Positions 23,945 through 32,957 of a stretch of 40,682 nucleotides of DNA are shown piece by piece. The notes under the pieces are model-generated. The model ran no database searches and was not told the DNA's origin. It saw only the letters and a program-made list of their open reading frames with translations. The stretch spans positions 1-40,682 of the forward strand of contig JAETOL010000036.1 of assembly GCA_021771755.1 (NCBI GenBank), read 5' to 3'. The DNA is from Lachnospiraceae bacterium. Its GTDB lineage: Bacteria; Bacillota; Clostridia; Lachnospirales; Lachnospiraceae. Position 1 is the first letter of the stretch; each line of letters begins with the position of its first letter. The translations under genes and the position numbers were made by a program.

Positions 23945-24199
23945 ATGAAGATTTATGATTATCAGGGAAGAAAAAATGTCAGTGGAGAGAGGATACGGGA
24001 ACTTCGGATAAAAAGAAGGATGTCTCAGAGCGAGCTGGCGGCAAGGCTGCAGGTGGAAGGTGTGATACTGGAAAGAGACAGCATCAGCAGAATCGAAAGT
24101 GGAGCAAGGTTTGTGGCTGATTATGAATTGTTTGTATTTGCAAAAGTTTTAGGGGTAGATATGATATCTCTCGTGGAGTTTCAGCCTCAGGATAATTAG
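23945..24199 (+). CDS. small XRE-family DNA-binding regulator
   Basis: The 84-residue protein is mostly one Cro/C1-type helix-turn-helix: RIRELRIKRRMSQSELAARLQVEGVILERDSISRIESG spans residues about 17-56, followed by a short C-terminal helix. The first 15 residues (MKIYDYQGRKNVSGE) are basic. It is probably a single-domain repressor that controls itself and perhaps the divergent UPF0303 gene across the 205-nt gap that holds the repeated motif. The ATG at 23945 is preceded by GGGGAG about 8 nt away. A hairpin terminator follows. Confidence 0.82.
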   Translation: MKIYDYQGRKNVSGERIRELRIKRRMSQSELAARLQVEGVILERDSISRIESGARFVADYELFVFAKVLGVDMISLVEFQPQDN

Positions 24200-24201
24200 A
24201 A

Positions 24202-24257
24202 AATATTTCGTTATTGTTCACACGGTACTATCCCGCGAGAACAGTAACAATATTTAT
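24202..24257. repeat. imperfect long inverted repeat after the XRE gene
   Basis: AAATATT-TC-GTTATTGTTC pairs with GAACAGTAACAATATTT around a loop of about 20 nt, with one two-base bulge and one G-T pair. It resembles a small palindromic intergenic element, but only one copy is in the window. Confidence 0.45.
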
Positions 24258-24263
24258 GCGGAA

Positions 24264-24288
24264 AGACTGCCTTAAGGGCAGTTTTTTA
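24264..24288 (+). terminator. terminator after the XRE gene
   Basis: ACTGCC (24266-24271) pairs with GGCAGT (24277-24282) and six T follow. Confidence 0.7.
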
Positions 24289-24361
24289 CTATTATTCGGT
24301 AGTTTTTTGTGTTACAATGTGTCATATCAAAAAGTTGGATTCGATAAAGTGGAGGATCAGG

Positions 24362-25207
24362 ATGATTGAATTAGGTAAGAAACAGACACTGACTGTAGTG
24401 AAGACTGTGGAATTTGGAATATATCTGGCAGAAAACAGAGATGCAGACGCAAAGAACCGTGTGCTTCTTCCTGCAAAGCAGGTGCCTCAGGGAACAAAGG
24501 AAGGAGACCGTCTGGAGGTTTTTATTTATAAGGATTCTCAGGACCGTCTCATTGCCACCACAAGAGAACCGGTGATCACAGTGGGGCATACTGCGCTTCT
24601 GAAAGTGCGTCAGGTGACAAAAATAGGTGCGTTTCTTGACTGGGGTCTGGAGAAGGATCTTCTTCTTCCCTATCATGAACAGACCGTGCGCGTCCGGGAA
24701 GGACAGGAGTGCCTGGTTGCTCTTTACGTGGACAAAAGCAGCCGTCTTTGTGCAACCATGAAGGTATACCCGTATCTTCTGAAAAAATCTCCTTATCAGG
24801 CAGGAGACCAGGTAAGAGGAAGGGTTTACCAGATCAGTGATAATTTTGGTGTGTTTGTGGCAGTAGACGATAAATTTTCCGCACTGATCCCGGCAAGAGA
24901 GGCAGCAGGAAAATACCGTCCGGGAACCGTTCTGGATCTTCGGGTATCTGAGGTGAAGGAGGACGGAAAACTGAATGTTTCCGATCGTCAGAAAGCATAT
25001 ATCCAGATCAATGAGGATGCGGAAAACGTTCTTCAGGTCATTGAAGAATTTGCAGGCGTACTGCCATTTGACGATAAAGCTTCTCCGGAAGTCATCAAAA
25101 GGGAATTTGGTCTCAGCAAGAATGCCTTTAAACGTGCAGTGGGACATCTGTTGAAAGAAGGAAAGGTGGAAATAAGAGACCGGAGGATCTATCAGGTAAA
25201 AAAATAA
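24362..25207 (+). CDS. cvfB: S1-domain RNA-binding protein, CvfB-like
   Basis: The 281-residue protein has several S1-like OB repeats (GIYLAENRDADAKNRVLLP; LKVRQVTKIGAFLDWGLEKDLLLP; GRVYQISDNFGVFVAVDDKFSALIP) and a C-terminal winged helix (VIKREFGLSKNAFKRAVGHLLKEGKVEI). This is the layout of CvfB (YitL), an RNA-binding protein of Firmicutes that affects virulence factor expression in Staphylococcus aureus. The ATG at 24362 follows GGAGG; an earlier frame start at 24317 lacks a ribosome site. dnaE starts 10 nt downstream, so the two are probably cotranscribed. Confidence 0.88.
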   Translation: MIELGKKQTLTVVKTVEFGIYLAENRDADAKNRVLLPAKQVPQGTKEGDRLEVFIYKDSQDRLIATTREPVITVGHTALLKVRQVTKIGAFLDWGLEKDLLLPYHEQTVRVREGQECLVALYVDKSSRLCATMKVYPYLLKKSPYQAGDQVRGRVYQISDNFGVFVAVDDKFSALIPAREAAGKYRPGTVLDLRVSEVKEDGKLNVSDRQKAYIQINEDAENVLQVIEEFAGVLPFDDKASPEVIKREFGLSKNAFKRAVGHLLKEGKVEIRDRRIYQVKK

Positions 25208-25217
25208 GGAGCGTACT

Positions 25218-28200
25218 ATGAATTTTACACATCTTCATGTTCATACAGAATACAGCCTTCTGGACGGTTCCAATAAGATCCAGGAGTATGTGGCCAGAGT
25301 GAAGGAGCTGGGAATGGACAGTGCGGCTATCACGGACCATGGCGTGATGTATGGCGTGATCGATTTTTACAGAGCCTGTAAAGCAGCAGGAATCAATCCG
25401 ATACTGGGCTGTGAGGTTTATGTGGCTCCGGGCTCCAGATTTGAAAAGGAAACGGGAACAGGTGACGACCGCTATTATCACCTGGTGCTACTTGCAGAAA
25501 ACAATCAGGGTTACAGCAATCTGATGAAGATTGTCTCCAAAGGCTTTGTAGAGGGATTTTATTATAAACCGAGAGTGGACCTGGAAATTCTGGAAAAATA
25601 CCACGAAGGGATCATTGCTTTAAGCGCCTGCCTTGCAGGAGAGGTAGCCAAGTATCTTACCAGAGGAATGTATGAGGATGCAAAGGCAGCGGCTCTCCGT
25701 TATCAGGATATTTTTGGAAAAGGAAATTTCTTTCTGGAAATGCAGGATCATGGAATTCCTGAACAGCAGACAGTGAACCAGCAGCTTCTTAAAATGCATA
25801 AGGAAACAGGCATCGATCTGGTGGTGACCAATGACGTCCATTATACACTTGCGGAGGATGCGCAGCCTCATGATGTACTTCTTTGCCTTCAAACAGGAAA
25901 GAAGCTTGCAGATGAGGATCGTATGCGGTATGAGGGCGGCCAGTATTATGTGAAATCTCCTCAGGAGATGGAAATGCTCTTTCCCTATGCCACAGAGGCT
26001 TTGGAAAATACACATAAGATTTCAGAAAGATGCCATGTAGAGATTGAATTTGGTGTGACTAAGCTTCCGAAATACGATGTGCCAGAGGGTTATACCTCAT
26101 GGGAATATTTGAATAAACTCTGCTTTGAGGGTCTGGAAGAGCGTTATGAGCCTGTTACAGAGGAACTTCGGGAAAGACTGGATTACGAGCTTTCTACCAT
26201 AAAAAATATGGGGTATGTGGATTACTTCCTTATTGTATGGGATTTTATCAAATACGCCCGGGATCATGACATTATGGTAGGTCCGGGCCGAGGATCTGCG
26301 GCAGGAAGTCTTGTGGCGTATACGTTGGGGATCACTCAGCTGGATCCGATCCGCTATGATCTTCTTTTTGAGCGCTTCCTGAACCCGGAGCGAGTTTCCA
26401 TGCCGGATATCGATGTGGATTTCTGCTTTGAAAGGCGGCAGGAGGTCATTGACTATGTTGTCCGTAAATATGGCAAAGACCGGGTGGTTCAGATCGTTAC
26501 CTTTGGTACGCTGGCAGCAAGAGGTGTAATCCGTGACGTAGGCCGTGTTCTGGACATGCCCTATGCCCAGGTGGACATTATTGCAAAAATGATCCCTCAG
26601 GAACTGAATATCACCATAGATAAAGCCCTTCAGATGAACCCGGAGTTGCGTAAGGCATACGAGGAGCAGGAGGATATCCACAGCCTTATAGATACTGCCA
26701 AGCGACTGGAGGGACTTCCCCGTCATACGTCCATGCATGCGGCTGGTGTGGTGATCAGTCAGAAGGATGTAGATGAGTATGTTCCGTTGTCCAGAGCGCA
26801 GGACGGCTCTATTACAACCCAGTTTACCATGACAACACTGGAGGAACTGGGACTTCTGAAAATGGACTTTCTGGGACTTCGTACCCTGACTGTGATCCAG
26901 AATGCAGTACAGCAGATCAGGCGCAGTACAGGGATCCTTCTGGATATGCAGAAGATTGATTATAATGATAAGAAGGTGCTGGATTCTCTTGGTACCGGCA
27001 GATCTGACGGTGTGTTCCAGCTGGAAAGTGCGGGAATGAAAAACTTCATGAAGGAGCTGAAACCTCAGAGTCTTGAGGATGTGATCGCAGGAATTTCTCT
27101 GTACCGTCCGGGCCCCATGGATTTTATTCCTCAGTATATTCGGGGCAAAAACCGCCCGGACACCATTAAGTATGACTGTCCTCAGCTGGAACCGATACTG
27201 AAGCCTACCTATGGATGCATTGTATATCAGGAGCAGGTTATGCAGATTGTACGTAATCTGGCAGGCTATACTCTTGGGCGAAGTGATCTGGTGCGTCGTG
27301 CCATGTCTAAAAAGAAAGCCTCTGTTATGGAAAAAGAGAGGCAGAATTTTGTGTACGGCAATCCGGAAGAAGGAGTTCCCGGCTGTATTGCCAATGGAAT
27401 TTCGGAAAAGGTGGCAAACAAGATCTATGACGACATGATCGATTTTGCCAAATATGCGTTTAATAAGTCTCATGCTGCAGCTTATGCGGTAGTCTCTTAT
27501 CAGACTGCTTATCTGAAATATTATTATCCGGTGGAATTCATGGCAGCTCTTATGACGTCTGTGATCGAAATGCCAAATAAGGTTTCGGAATATATCCAGG
27601 TGTGCCGTCAGATGGGGATTCGGATCCTTCCGCCGGATGTAAACAGAGGAAGATATGGATTTTCCGTGGATAACGGAACCATCCGCTATGGTCTTTCCGC
27701 AATTAAAAGTGTCGGACGTCCGGTGATCGAAGCTCTTGTAAAAGAACGGGAGGAAAGGGGCGAATATACGTCTTTGAAGGACTTTGTCCAGAGACTGACC
27801 GGAGTTGTAAATAAACGCGCCATCGAAAACTTTATCAAGTCGGGCGCTCTGGATTGCCTGGAAGGCAACCGGCGCCAGAAAATGACAGTCTACGGTCAGC
27901 TCGTGGACAGTATTGCCCAGGACAAAAAGAATACGATCGCAGGTCAGATGAGCCTGTTCGATCTTGCGGAAGAGGATGTAAAAAAGGATTTTGAGATCCG
28001 TATGCCGAATGTGGAAGAGTATGATAAGGAAGAACTTCTTTCTTATGAAAAAGAGGTTCTTGGTATTTACCTGAGCGGACATCCTCTGGAGCAGTATCGG
28101 GATGTTATGGAAAAAACTATTTCTGCCAGAACAACAGACCTTCAGCCAGAAGAGGAAAGCGGCATTGCCAGGATCACAGATGGACAGAAAGTGATCATTG

Positions 28201-28685
28201 GTGGAATGATCGTGGATAAAACGATCAAATATACAAAGAATAATAAGGTCATGGCCTTTTTCACCCTGGAAGATCTGGTGGGAACAGCAGAAGTGGTAGT
28301 GTTCCCAAGAGACTATGAAAAATGGCAGCGGTATCTGAATGAAGAGGCAAAGCTTTTTGTCCAGGGACGGGTAGATGCAGGCGATGACAGAGGGGCAAAG
28401 ATCATTTTGGAAAAAGTAAGGTCTTTTGAGGAAATACCCAGGGAACTGTGGATCCAGTTTAAAGACCGGGAGGATTATGGACGGCAAGAAGCCGGACTTC
28501 TGGAGGATCTGCGAAAATCTCCGGGTACCAGCAGTGTGGTTATTTATCTGAAAGATGTAAATGCCATGAAGCGTCTGCCTGCCGGATATCAGGTACAGAT
28601 CAGTGAAGCCTGGGAGCAGGAGATGGCGCAAAAATATGGATCATCCAATGTTAAAGTTGTGCAAAGAGTATTGAAAAACTTGTAA
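25218..28685 (+). CDS. dnaE: DNA polymerase III alpha subunit
   Basis: This is a replicative polymerase of the C family, DnaE type, 1155 residues. It starts with the PHP domain (HLHVHTEYSLLDG at 5-17, with metal-binding histidines), then the palm with catalytic aspartates 397, 399 and 401 (PDIDVDF), GPGRGSAAGSLVAY, fingers, a helix-hairpin-helix region, and an OB domain near residues 990-1040 (KVIIGGMIVDKTIKYTKNNK). In Firmicutes, DnaE works beside PolC in lagging-strand initiation; PolC is not in this window. AAGGAGCG precedes the ATG. The large minus-strand open frames inside it are shadows. Confidence 0.97.
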   Translation: MNFTHLHVHTEYSLLDGSNKIQEYVARVKELGMDSAAITDHGVMYGVIDFYRACKAAGINPILGCEVYVAPGSRFEKETGTGDDRYYHLVLLAENNQGYSNLMKIVSKGFVEGFYYKPRVDLEILEKYHEGIIALSACLAGEVAKYLTRGMYEDAKAAALRYQDIFGKGNFFLEMQDHGIPEQQTVNQQLLKMHKETGIDLVVTNDVHYTLAEDAQPHDVLLCLQTGKKLADEDRMRYEGGQYYVKSPQEMEMLFPYATEALENTHKISERCHVEIEFGVTKLPKYDVPEGYTSWEYLNKLCFEGLEERYEPVTEELRERLDYELSTIKNMGYVDYFLIVWDFIKYARDHDIMVGPGRGSAAGSLVAYTLGITQLDPIRYDLLFERFLNPERVSMPDIDVDFCFERRQEVIDYVVRKYGKDRVVQIVTFGTLAARGVIRDVGRVLDMPYAQVDIIAKMIPQELNITIDKALQMNPELRKAYEEQEDIHSLIDTAKRLEGLPRHTSMHAAGVVISQKDVDEYVPLSRAQDGSITTQFTMTTLEELGLLKMDFLGLRTLTVIQNAVQQIRRSTGILLDMQKIDYNDKKVLDSLGTGRSDGVFQLESAGMKNFMKELKPQSLEDVIAGISLYRPGPMDFIPQYIRGKNRPDTIKYDCPQLEPILKPTYGCIVYQEQVMQIVRNLAGYTLGRSDLVRRAMSKKKASVMEKERQNFVYGNPEEGVPGCIANGISEKVANKIYDDMIDFAKYAFNKSHAAAYAVVSYQTAYLKYYYPVEFMAALMTSVIEMPNKVSEYIQVCRQMGIRILPPDVNRGRYGFSVDNGTIRYGLSAIKSVGRPVIEALVKEREERGEYTSLKDFVQRLTGVVNKRAIENFIKSGALDCLEGNRRQKMTVYGQLVDSIAQDKKNTIAGQMSLFDLAEEDVKKDFEIRMPNVEEYDKEELLSYEKEVLGIYLSGHPLEQYRDVMEKTISARTTDLQPEEESGIARITDGQKVIIGGMIVDKTIKYTKNNKVMAFFTLEDLVGTAEVVVFPRDYEKWQRYLNEEAKLFVQGRVDAGDDRGAKIILEKVRSFEEIPRELWIQFKDREDYGRQEAGLLEDLRKSPGTSSVVIYLKDVNAMKRLPAGYQVQISEAWEQEMAQKYGSSNVKVVQRVLKNL

Positions 28686-28725
28686 AAATGCTATAAACTA
28701 TAACCGAATATGTGTAAAACAGATG

Positions 28726-28754
28726 AGATTTTCTGCACTGGCAGCAGAAAATCT
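28726..28754 (+). other. 11-bp hairpin immediately before the truncated pfkA
   Basis: AGATTTTCTGC (28726-28736) and GCAGAAAATCT (28744-28754) pair perfectly around a 7-nt loop. It sits where the missing 5' end of pfkA should be, 5 nt before the first retained codon at 28760. Confidence 0.55.
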
Positions 28755-28759
28755 GGAAA

Positions 28760-29602
28760 ATGGAGGAAATCATAGATATGTCTGCCAAAGATGTATCAGA
28801 TACCATTGAGCGCGGAGGTACCATCCTGTATACTGCACGCTGTGCAGAGTTCCGTACTCCGGAAGGACAGGAGCGCGGTGCAAAAATCTGCAGAAAGCAT
28901 GGGATCGACGGCCTTGTTGTAATCGGTGGAGACGGTTCCTTTGCAGGTGCTCAGAAGCTTGCAAACCTGGGAATTAATACCATCGGCGTTCCGGGAACCA
29001 TTGACCTGGACATTGCCTGTACTGAGTATACCATTGGCTTTGATACAGCCGTGAATACAGCTATGGAAGCAATTGATAAAGTCCGGGATACTTCAACTTC
29101 CCATGAGAGATGCAGTATTATTGAGGTTATGGGACGTAATGCAGGATATCTTGCCATGTGGTGCGGTATTGCCAACGGTGCAGAAGATGTTCTGATTCCG
29201 GAGAAGTATGATTATGATGAGCAGAAGCTGATCAACAATATCATTGCCAGCCGTAAGGCGGGAAAGAAGCATCATATCATTGTAAATGCAGAGGGTATCG
29301 GCCATTCAGAGGCCATGGCAAAGCGTATTGAAGCGGCTACAGGAATTGAAACACGTGCCACTATTCTTGGCCACATGCAGCGCGGCGGAAGTCCTACATG
29401 TAAAGACCGTGTTTATGCTTCCATGATGGGAGCGCTTGCCGTGGATCTTCTGGTACAGGGCAAAACCTGTCGTGTAGTAGGATATCGTCATGGAGAGTTT
29501 ATTGATTTTGATATCAATGAGGCTCTTGCAATGAAGAAGGACGTTTCTCCGTATATGTGGGAAGTATGCAATTCTCTTTCTCATAATTATAAAAAACAGT
29601 AA
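28760..29602 (+). pseudogene. pfkA: 6-phosphofructokinase lacking about its first 50 residues
   Basis: The frame encodes 280 residues that match bacterial ATP-dependent phosphofructokinase from about residue 50 to the end: EEIIDMSAKDVSDTIERGGTIL, VIGGDGSFAGA, PGTIDLDI with catalytic Asp, MGRNAGYLAMW and GHMQRGGSP. The usual protein is about 320-325 residues and opens with an ATP-binding GGDAPGMNA loop. That loop is absent, and the frame upstream closes at TGA (28724-28726) with no coding similarity. A GGAGG at 28762 could serve an ATG at 28778, yet the product would lack the nucleotide site. I read this as a 5' deletion and a probable loss of function, unless an assembly gap removed the sequence. 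Glycolysis would then need another phosphofructokinase elsewhere. Confidence 0.8.
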
Positions 29603-29662
29603 GCAAGATACAACGGAGGTCACCATCAGGGGGCCTCTCTTGTGTATAAAGGAGTTTTACGA

Positions 29663-30439
29663 ATGATCACCAGTTTGCAGAACAGTCAGGTAAAAAATAT
29701 CATTAAGCTGAATCAGAAGGCAAAGGCCCGGAAAGACCAGGGACTTTTTATTGCAGAAGGAAGGAAGATGTTTCTGGAGGCGCCTCTTTCCTGGATCGAT
29801 AAGGTTTATGTATCGGAATCCATGGAAAAGGATGATGAAGTAATGGAAAAGGCTTCTTGTACATCCTGGGAGACAGTTGCCGATTCTGTTTTTCGTCAGA
29901 TGAGTGATACACAAACGCCTCAGGGAGTAATGACAGTCCTGCGCAGACCGGCTTATCAGCCGGAAGATATTCTGAAAAAGGAACAGCCGCTTCTTGTTGT
30001 TCTGGAAGATCTCCAGGATCCGGGAAATACGGGAACGATCTTCCGGACAGCAGAGGGCGCCGGTGTGGACGGGATCTTTCTTACAAAAACCTGCGTGGAT
30101 ATTACCAATCCCAAGGTGATCCGTGCGACTATGGGATCTATTTACAGAATGCCTTTTGTATATGTAGAAGATGTGGTATCATTAAAAGAAAAACTTCAGG
30201 GCAGAGGTATCCGCTTTTTTGCTGCACATCTGCAGGGCAAAAATGCATATCATGAGGAATCTTATCAGAAAGGAACGGCATTTCTTATTGGAAATGAAGG
30301 AAAGGGTCTGACAGAACAGGCTGCGGAAGCAGCAGACTGTCTGATACGGATTCCTATGTGCGGTCAGCTGGAATCTCTTAATGCAGCCATGGCAGCCGGG
30401 ATACTGATGTATGAGGCTGCAAGACAGAGAAGAGGATGA
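29663..30439 (+). CDS. TrmH/SpoU-family RNA 2'-O-methyltransferase
   Basis: The 258-residue SPOUT methyltransferase has an N-terminal RNA-binding substrate domain (ITSLQNSQVKNIIKLNQKAKARKDQGLFIAEG), then the knot domain with LEDLQDPGNTGTIFRTAEGAG (motif 1), FLIGNEGKGL (motif 2) and RIPMCGQLESLNAAMAAGILMYEA (motif 3). It should transfer a methyl group from SAM to a ribose in rRNA or tRNA; the target position cannot be told. ATAAAGGAG precedes the ATG at 29663, rejecting an earlier start at 29642. It follows the pfkA remnant by 60 nt. Confidence 0.9.
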   Translation: MITSLQNSQVKNIIKLNQKAKARKDQGLFIAEGRKMFLEAPLSWIDKVYVSESMEKDDEVMEKASCTSWETVADSVFRQMSDTQTPQGVMTVLRRPAYQPEDILKKEQPLLVVLEDLQDPGNTGTIFRTAEGAGVDGIFLTKTCVDITNPKVIRATMGSIYRMPFVYVEDVVSLKEKLQGRGIRFFAAHLQGKNAYHEESYQKGTAFLIGNEGKGLTEQAAEAADCLIRIPMCGQLESLNAAMAAGILMYEAARQRRG

Positions 30440-30490
30440 TATCCGTCTGATCATGGTAGCTGAAAGGCTTTTGCGGAAAGGAGGAACTTT

Positions 30491-30940
30491 ATGGACTTTG
30501 TTATGGGGCCTTTTATATGGCTGGGACTTGTGGCGGTTTTTCTGGTCATTGAAGCGCTTACGGTAGGGCTGACTACCATCTGGTTTGCGGGAGGCGCGCT
30601 TGTGGCGGCCCTTGCCGCATGGGCAGGAGCCGGACAGGTGGTACAGTGGATTCTGTTTATAACTGTGTCTTTGGTGCTTCTGATCTTTACCAGACCGGTT
30701 GCCGTCCGGTATATGAACCGAGGTGTGGAAAAGACCAATGTGGAACGTCTGATCGGGCAAAAAGCAATTGTCATTCAGAAAGTAGATAATCTGGCACAGA
30801 CCGGACAGGTCAGAGTCGGAGATGTAGAGTGGATGGCAAGAACAAAGTCGGACGATGTTCAGATTCCGGAGAAAGCAGTTGCAGTGATCAAAGAAGTACA
30901 GGGTGTGAAACTAATTGTAGAAGAAGTTAAGGAGGGTTAA
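30491..30940 (+). CDS. NfeD-family membrane protein
   Basis: The 149-residue protein has two to three hydrophobic segments (residues about 5-70) and a C-terminal OB-like domain (IGQKAIVIQKVDNLAQTGQVRVGDVEWMARTKSDDVQI), which is the short NfeD form. NfeD proteins associate with SPFH/band-7 proteins in membrane microdomains. The gene for such a partner follows after 2 nt, so the two form a conserved pair. AAAGGAGG precedes the ATG. Confidence 0.88.
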   Translation: MDFVMGPFIWLGLVAVFLVIEALTVGLTTIWFAGGALVAALAAWAGAGQVVQWILFITVSLVLLIFTRPVAVRYMNRGVEKTNVERLIGQKAIVIQKVDNLAQTGQVRVGDVEWMARTKSDDVQIPEKAVAVIKEVQGVKLIVEEVKEG

Positions 30941-30942
30941 AC

Positions 30943-31908
30943 ATGGGATTTTTGATTTTTATTATTATCATAGGAATTCTTGCGCTGCTGATTGCAGCTT
31001 CCTGTATCAAAATCGTGCCTCAGGCCTATGCAATTGTTCTGGAGCGGCTGGGCGCTTATAAAACAACCTGGAATACAGGAATCCATTTTAAGATGCCGTT
31101 TATTGAGCGTGTTGCCCGTAAAGTAAACCTGAAGGAGCAGGTGGTGGATTTCCCGCCGCAGCCGGTTATCACCAAGGATAATGTTACTATGCAGATCGAT
31201 ACGGTTGTATTTTTCCAGATCACCGATCCGAAGCTTTTTGCTTACGGAGTGGAAAATCCTATTATGGCCATTGAGAATCTTTCTGCAACAACCCTCAGAA
31301 ATATCATCGGTGACATGGAACTTGATGAGACTCTTACTTCCCGAGAGGTGATCAACACAAGAATGAGAGCTTCTCTTGATGTTGCCACAGACCCGTGGGG
31401 AATCAAGGTAAACCGTGTAGAGCTTAAGAACATCATTCCTCCGGCAGCAATCCAGGATGCCATGGAAAAACAGATGAAAGCAGAGCGTGAGCGCCGGGAG
31501 GCGATCCTGATCGCAGAAGGTGAGAAGAGATCTACGATCCTTGTTGCAGAAGGTAAGAAACAGTCGGCTATTCTGGATGCAGAGGCTGAAAAACAGGCGG
31601 CAATCCTTCGGGCTGAGGCGCAGAAAGAGCGAATGATCAAGGAGGCAGAAGGCCAGGCAGAGGCAGTGCTGAAGGTTCAGAATGCAAATGCGGAAGGTAT
31701 CCGTATGATCCGGGAGGCAGGTGCAGATCAGGCAGTCCTGACACTGAAGAGTCTGGAAGCATTTACCAAGGCGGCTGACGGAAGAGCTACCAAGATCATC
31801 ATTCCTTCTGAATTACAGGGAATTGCAGGGCTTGCAACGTCTCTGAAGGAATTTGTGACAGATGATAAAAAAGAACTGTTAGAAAAAATAACGCCGGACC
31901 AGAAGTAA
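30943..31908 (+). CDS. SPFH/band-7 membrane scaffold protein (QmcA-like)
   Basis: The 321-residue protein has one N-terminal membrane helix (residues 2-23) and a band-7 domain (about 25-180, with VPQAYAIVLERLGAY and ATTLRNIIGDMELDETLTSRE). A long charged coiled coil follows, built from 11-residue repeats of the form AEGEKRSTILV / AEGKKQSAILD / AEAEKQAAILR. It should oligomerise at the membrane and may scaffold proteases or lipid domains together with the NfeD protein. KEGG before the ATG is GGAGG at 30930. The length is that of the QmcA/stomatin-like group. Confidence 0.92.
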   Translation: MGFLIFIIIIGILALLIAASCIKIVPQAYAIVLERLGAYKTTWNTGIHFKMPFIERVARKVNLKEQVVDFPPQPVITKDNVTMQIDTVVFFQITDPKLFAYGVENPIMAIENLSATTLRNIIGDMELDETLTSREVINTRMRASLDVATDPWGIKVNRVELKNIIPPAAIQDAMEKQMKAERERREAILIAEGEKRSTILVAEGKKQSAILDAEAEKQAAILRAEAQKERMIKEAEGQAEAVLKVQNANAEGIRMIREAGADQAVLTLKSLEAFTKAADGRATKIIIPSELQGIAGLATSLKEFVTDDKKELLEKITPDQK

Positions 31909-31955
31909 AAAGAACGGCTGATGACAGCTGTTTTAGATAAGAGGAGAGGATTATT

Positions 31956-32957
31956 ATGAATTTAAAAGGAAGAAATTTTTTAACACTGAAAGACTTTACA
32001 CCAGATGAGATCACTTATCTCATTGACCTTGCTGCAGATCTGAAAGCGAAGAAAAAAGCAGGGGAACTTCACGAGTATTATAAGGGAAAGAACATTGCGC
32101 TGATCTTTGAAAAAACAAGCACCAGAACCCGCTGTGCATTTGAAGTTGCAGCTCATGATCTCGGAATGGGAAGCACCTATCTGGATCCTACAGGATCCCA
32201 GATCGGCAAGAAAGAAAGTATTGCAGATACAGCAAGAGTACTTGGAAGAATGTATGACGGAATCGAGTACAGAGGATTTGGGCAGGAGATCGTTGAAGAA
32301 CTGGCAAAGCATGCCGGAGTTCCTGTATGGAACGGTCTTACCAACGAGTATCATCCGACACAGATGCTGGCAGATATGCTGACTATTCGTGAACATTTCG
32401 GACATCTGGAAGGCATCCGTCTGGTATATATGGGCGATGCCCGCTACAATATGGGAAATTCCCTGATGATTGCCTGTGCGAAGCTGGGAATGCATTTTGT
32501 GGCATGTACTACGAAGAAATATTTCCCCAATGAGGAACTTGTGGAGCTCTGCAAAGGCTATGCGGCACAGTCCGGCGGAAGCATCACACTTACTGAGGAT
32601 GTGGAAAAAGGAACAAAAGGCGCTGATGTGATTTATACAGATGTATGGGTATCCATGGGAGAGCCGGATGAAGTGTGGGAAGAACGTATCCGTGAGCTGA
32701 CACCTTATAAGGTAACAAAGGATGTTATGGAGAACGCAGGTGAAAAGGCTATTTTCCTTCATTGCCTTCCGGCATTCCATGATCTGAAAACAAAGATCGG
32801 CAAGGAAATGGGAGAAAGATTTCATCTGACAGACATGGAAGTGACAGACGAGGTTTTTGAGTCTGCTCAGTCTCATGTGTTTGATGAAGCAGAAAACCGT
32901 ATGCACACCATCAAAGCTGTGATGGTGGCTACTCTGGGAGAGCCGGAGAACAGATAA
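31956..32957 (+). CDS. argF: ornithine carbamoyltransferase
   Basis: The 333-residue enzyme joins carbamoyl phosphate and ornithine to give citrulline, for arginine synthesis or, in reverse, arginine breakdown. It has the carbamoyl phosphate loop STRTRCAFE (55-63), [12 protein letters not shown] for the second substrate region, and HCLPAFHD (about 269-276), the ornithine-specific motif. GAGGAGAGG precedes the ATG. Its TAA overlaps the ATG of birA by one base. No other arginine gene is in the window, so biosynthetic or catabolic use cannot be decided. Confidence 0.95.
   Translation: MNLKGRNFLTLKDFTPDEITYLIDLAADLKAKKKAGELHEYYKGKNIALIFEKTSTRTRCAFEVAAHDLGMGSTYLDPTGSQIGKKESIADTARVLGRMYDGIEYRGFGQEIVEELAKHAGVPVWNGLTNEYHPTQMLADMLTIREHFGHLEGIRLVYMGDARYNMGNSLMIACAKLGMHFVACTTKKYFPNEELVELCKGYAAQSGGSITLTEDVEKGTKGADVIYTDVWVSMGEPDEVWEERIRELTPYKVTKDVMENAGEKAIFLHCLPAFHDLKTKIGKEMGERFHLTDMEVTDEVFESAQSHVFDEAENRMHTIKAVMVATLGEPENR

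Noticed and set aside
26097-28631. Minus-strand open frame of 844 codons
   Set aside because: It is the mirror of dnaE. It lacks a ribosome site and recognisable domains and is rich in Cys, His and Ile as expected of an antisense shadow.
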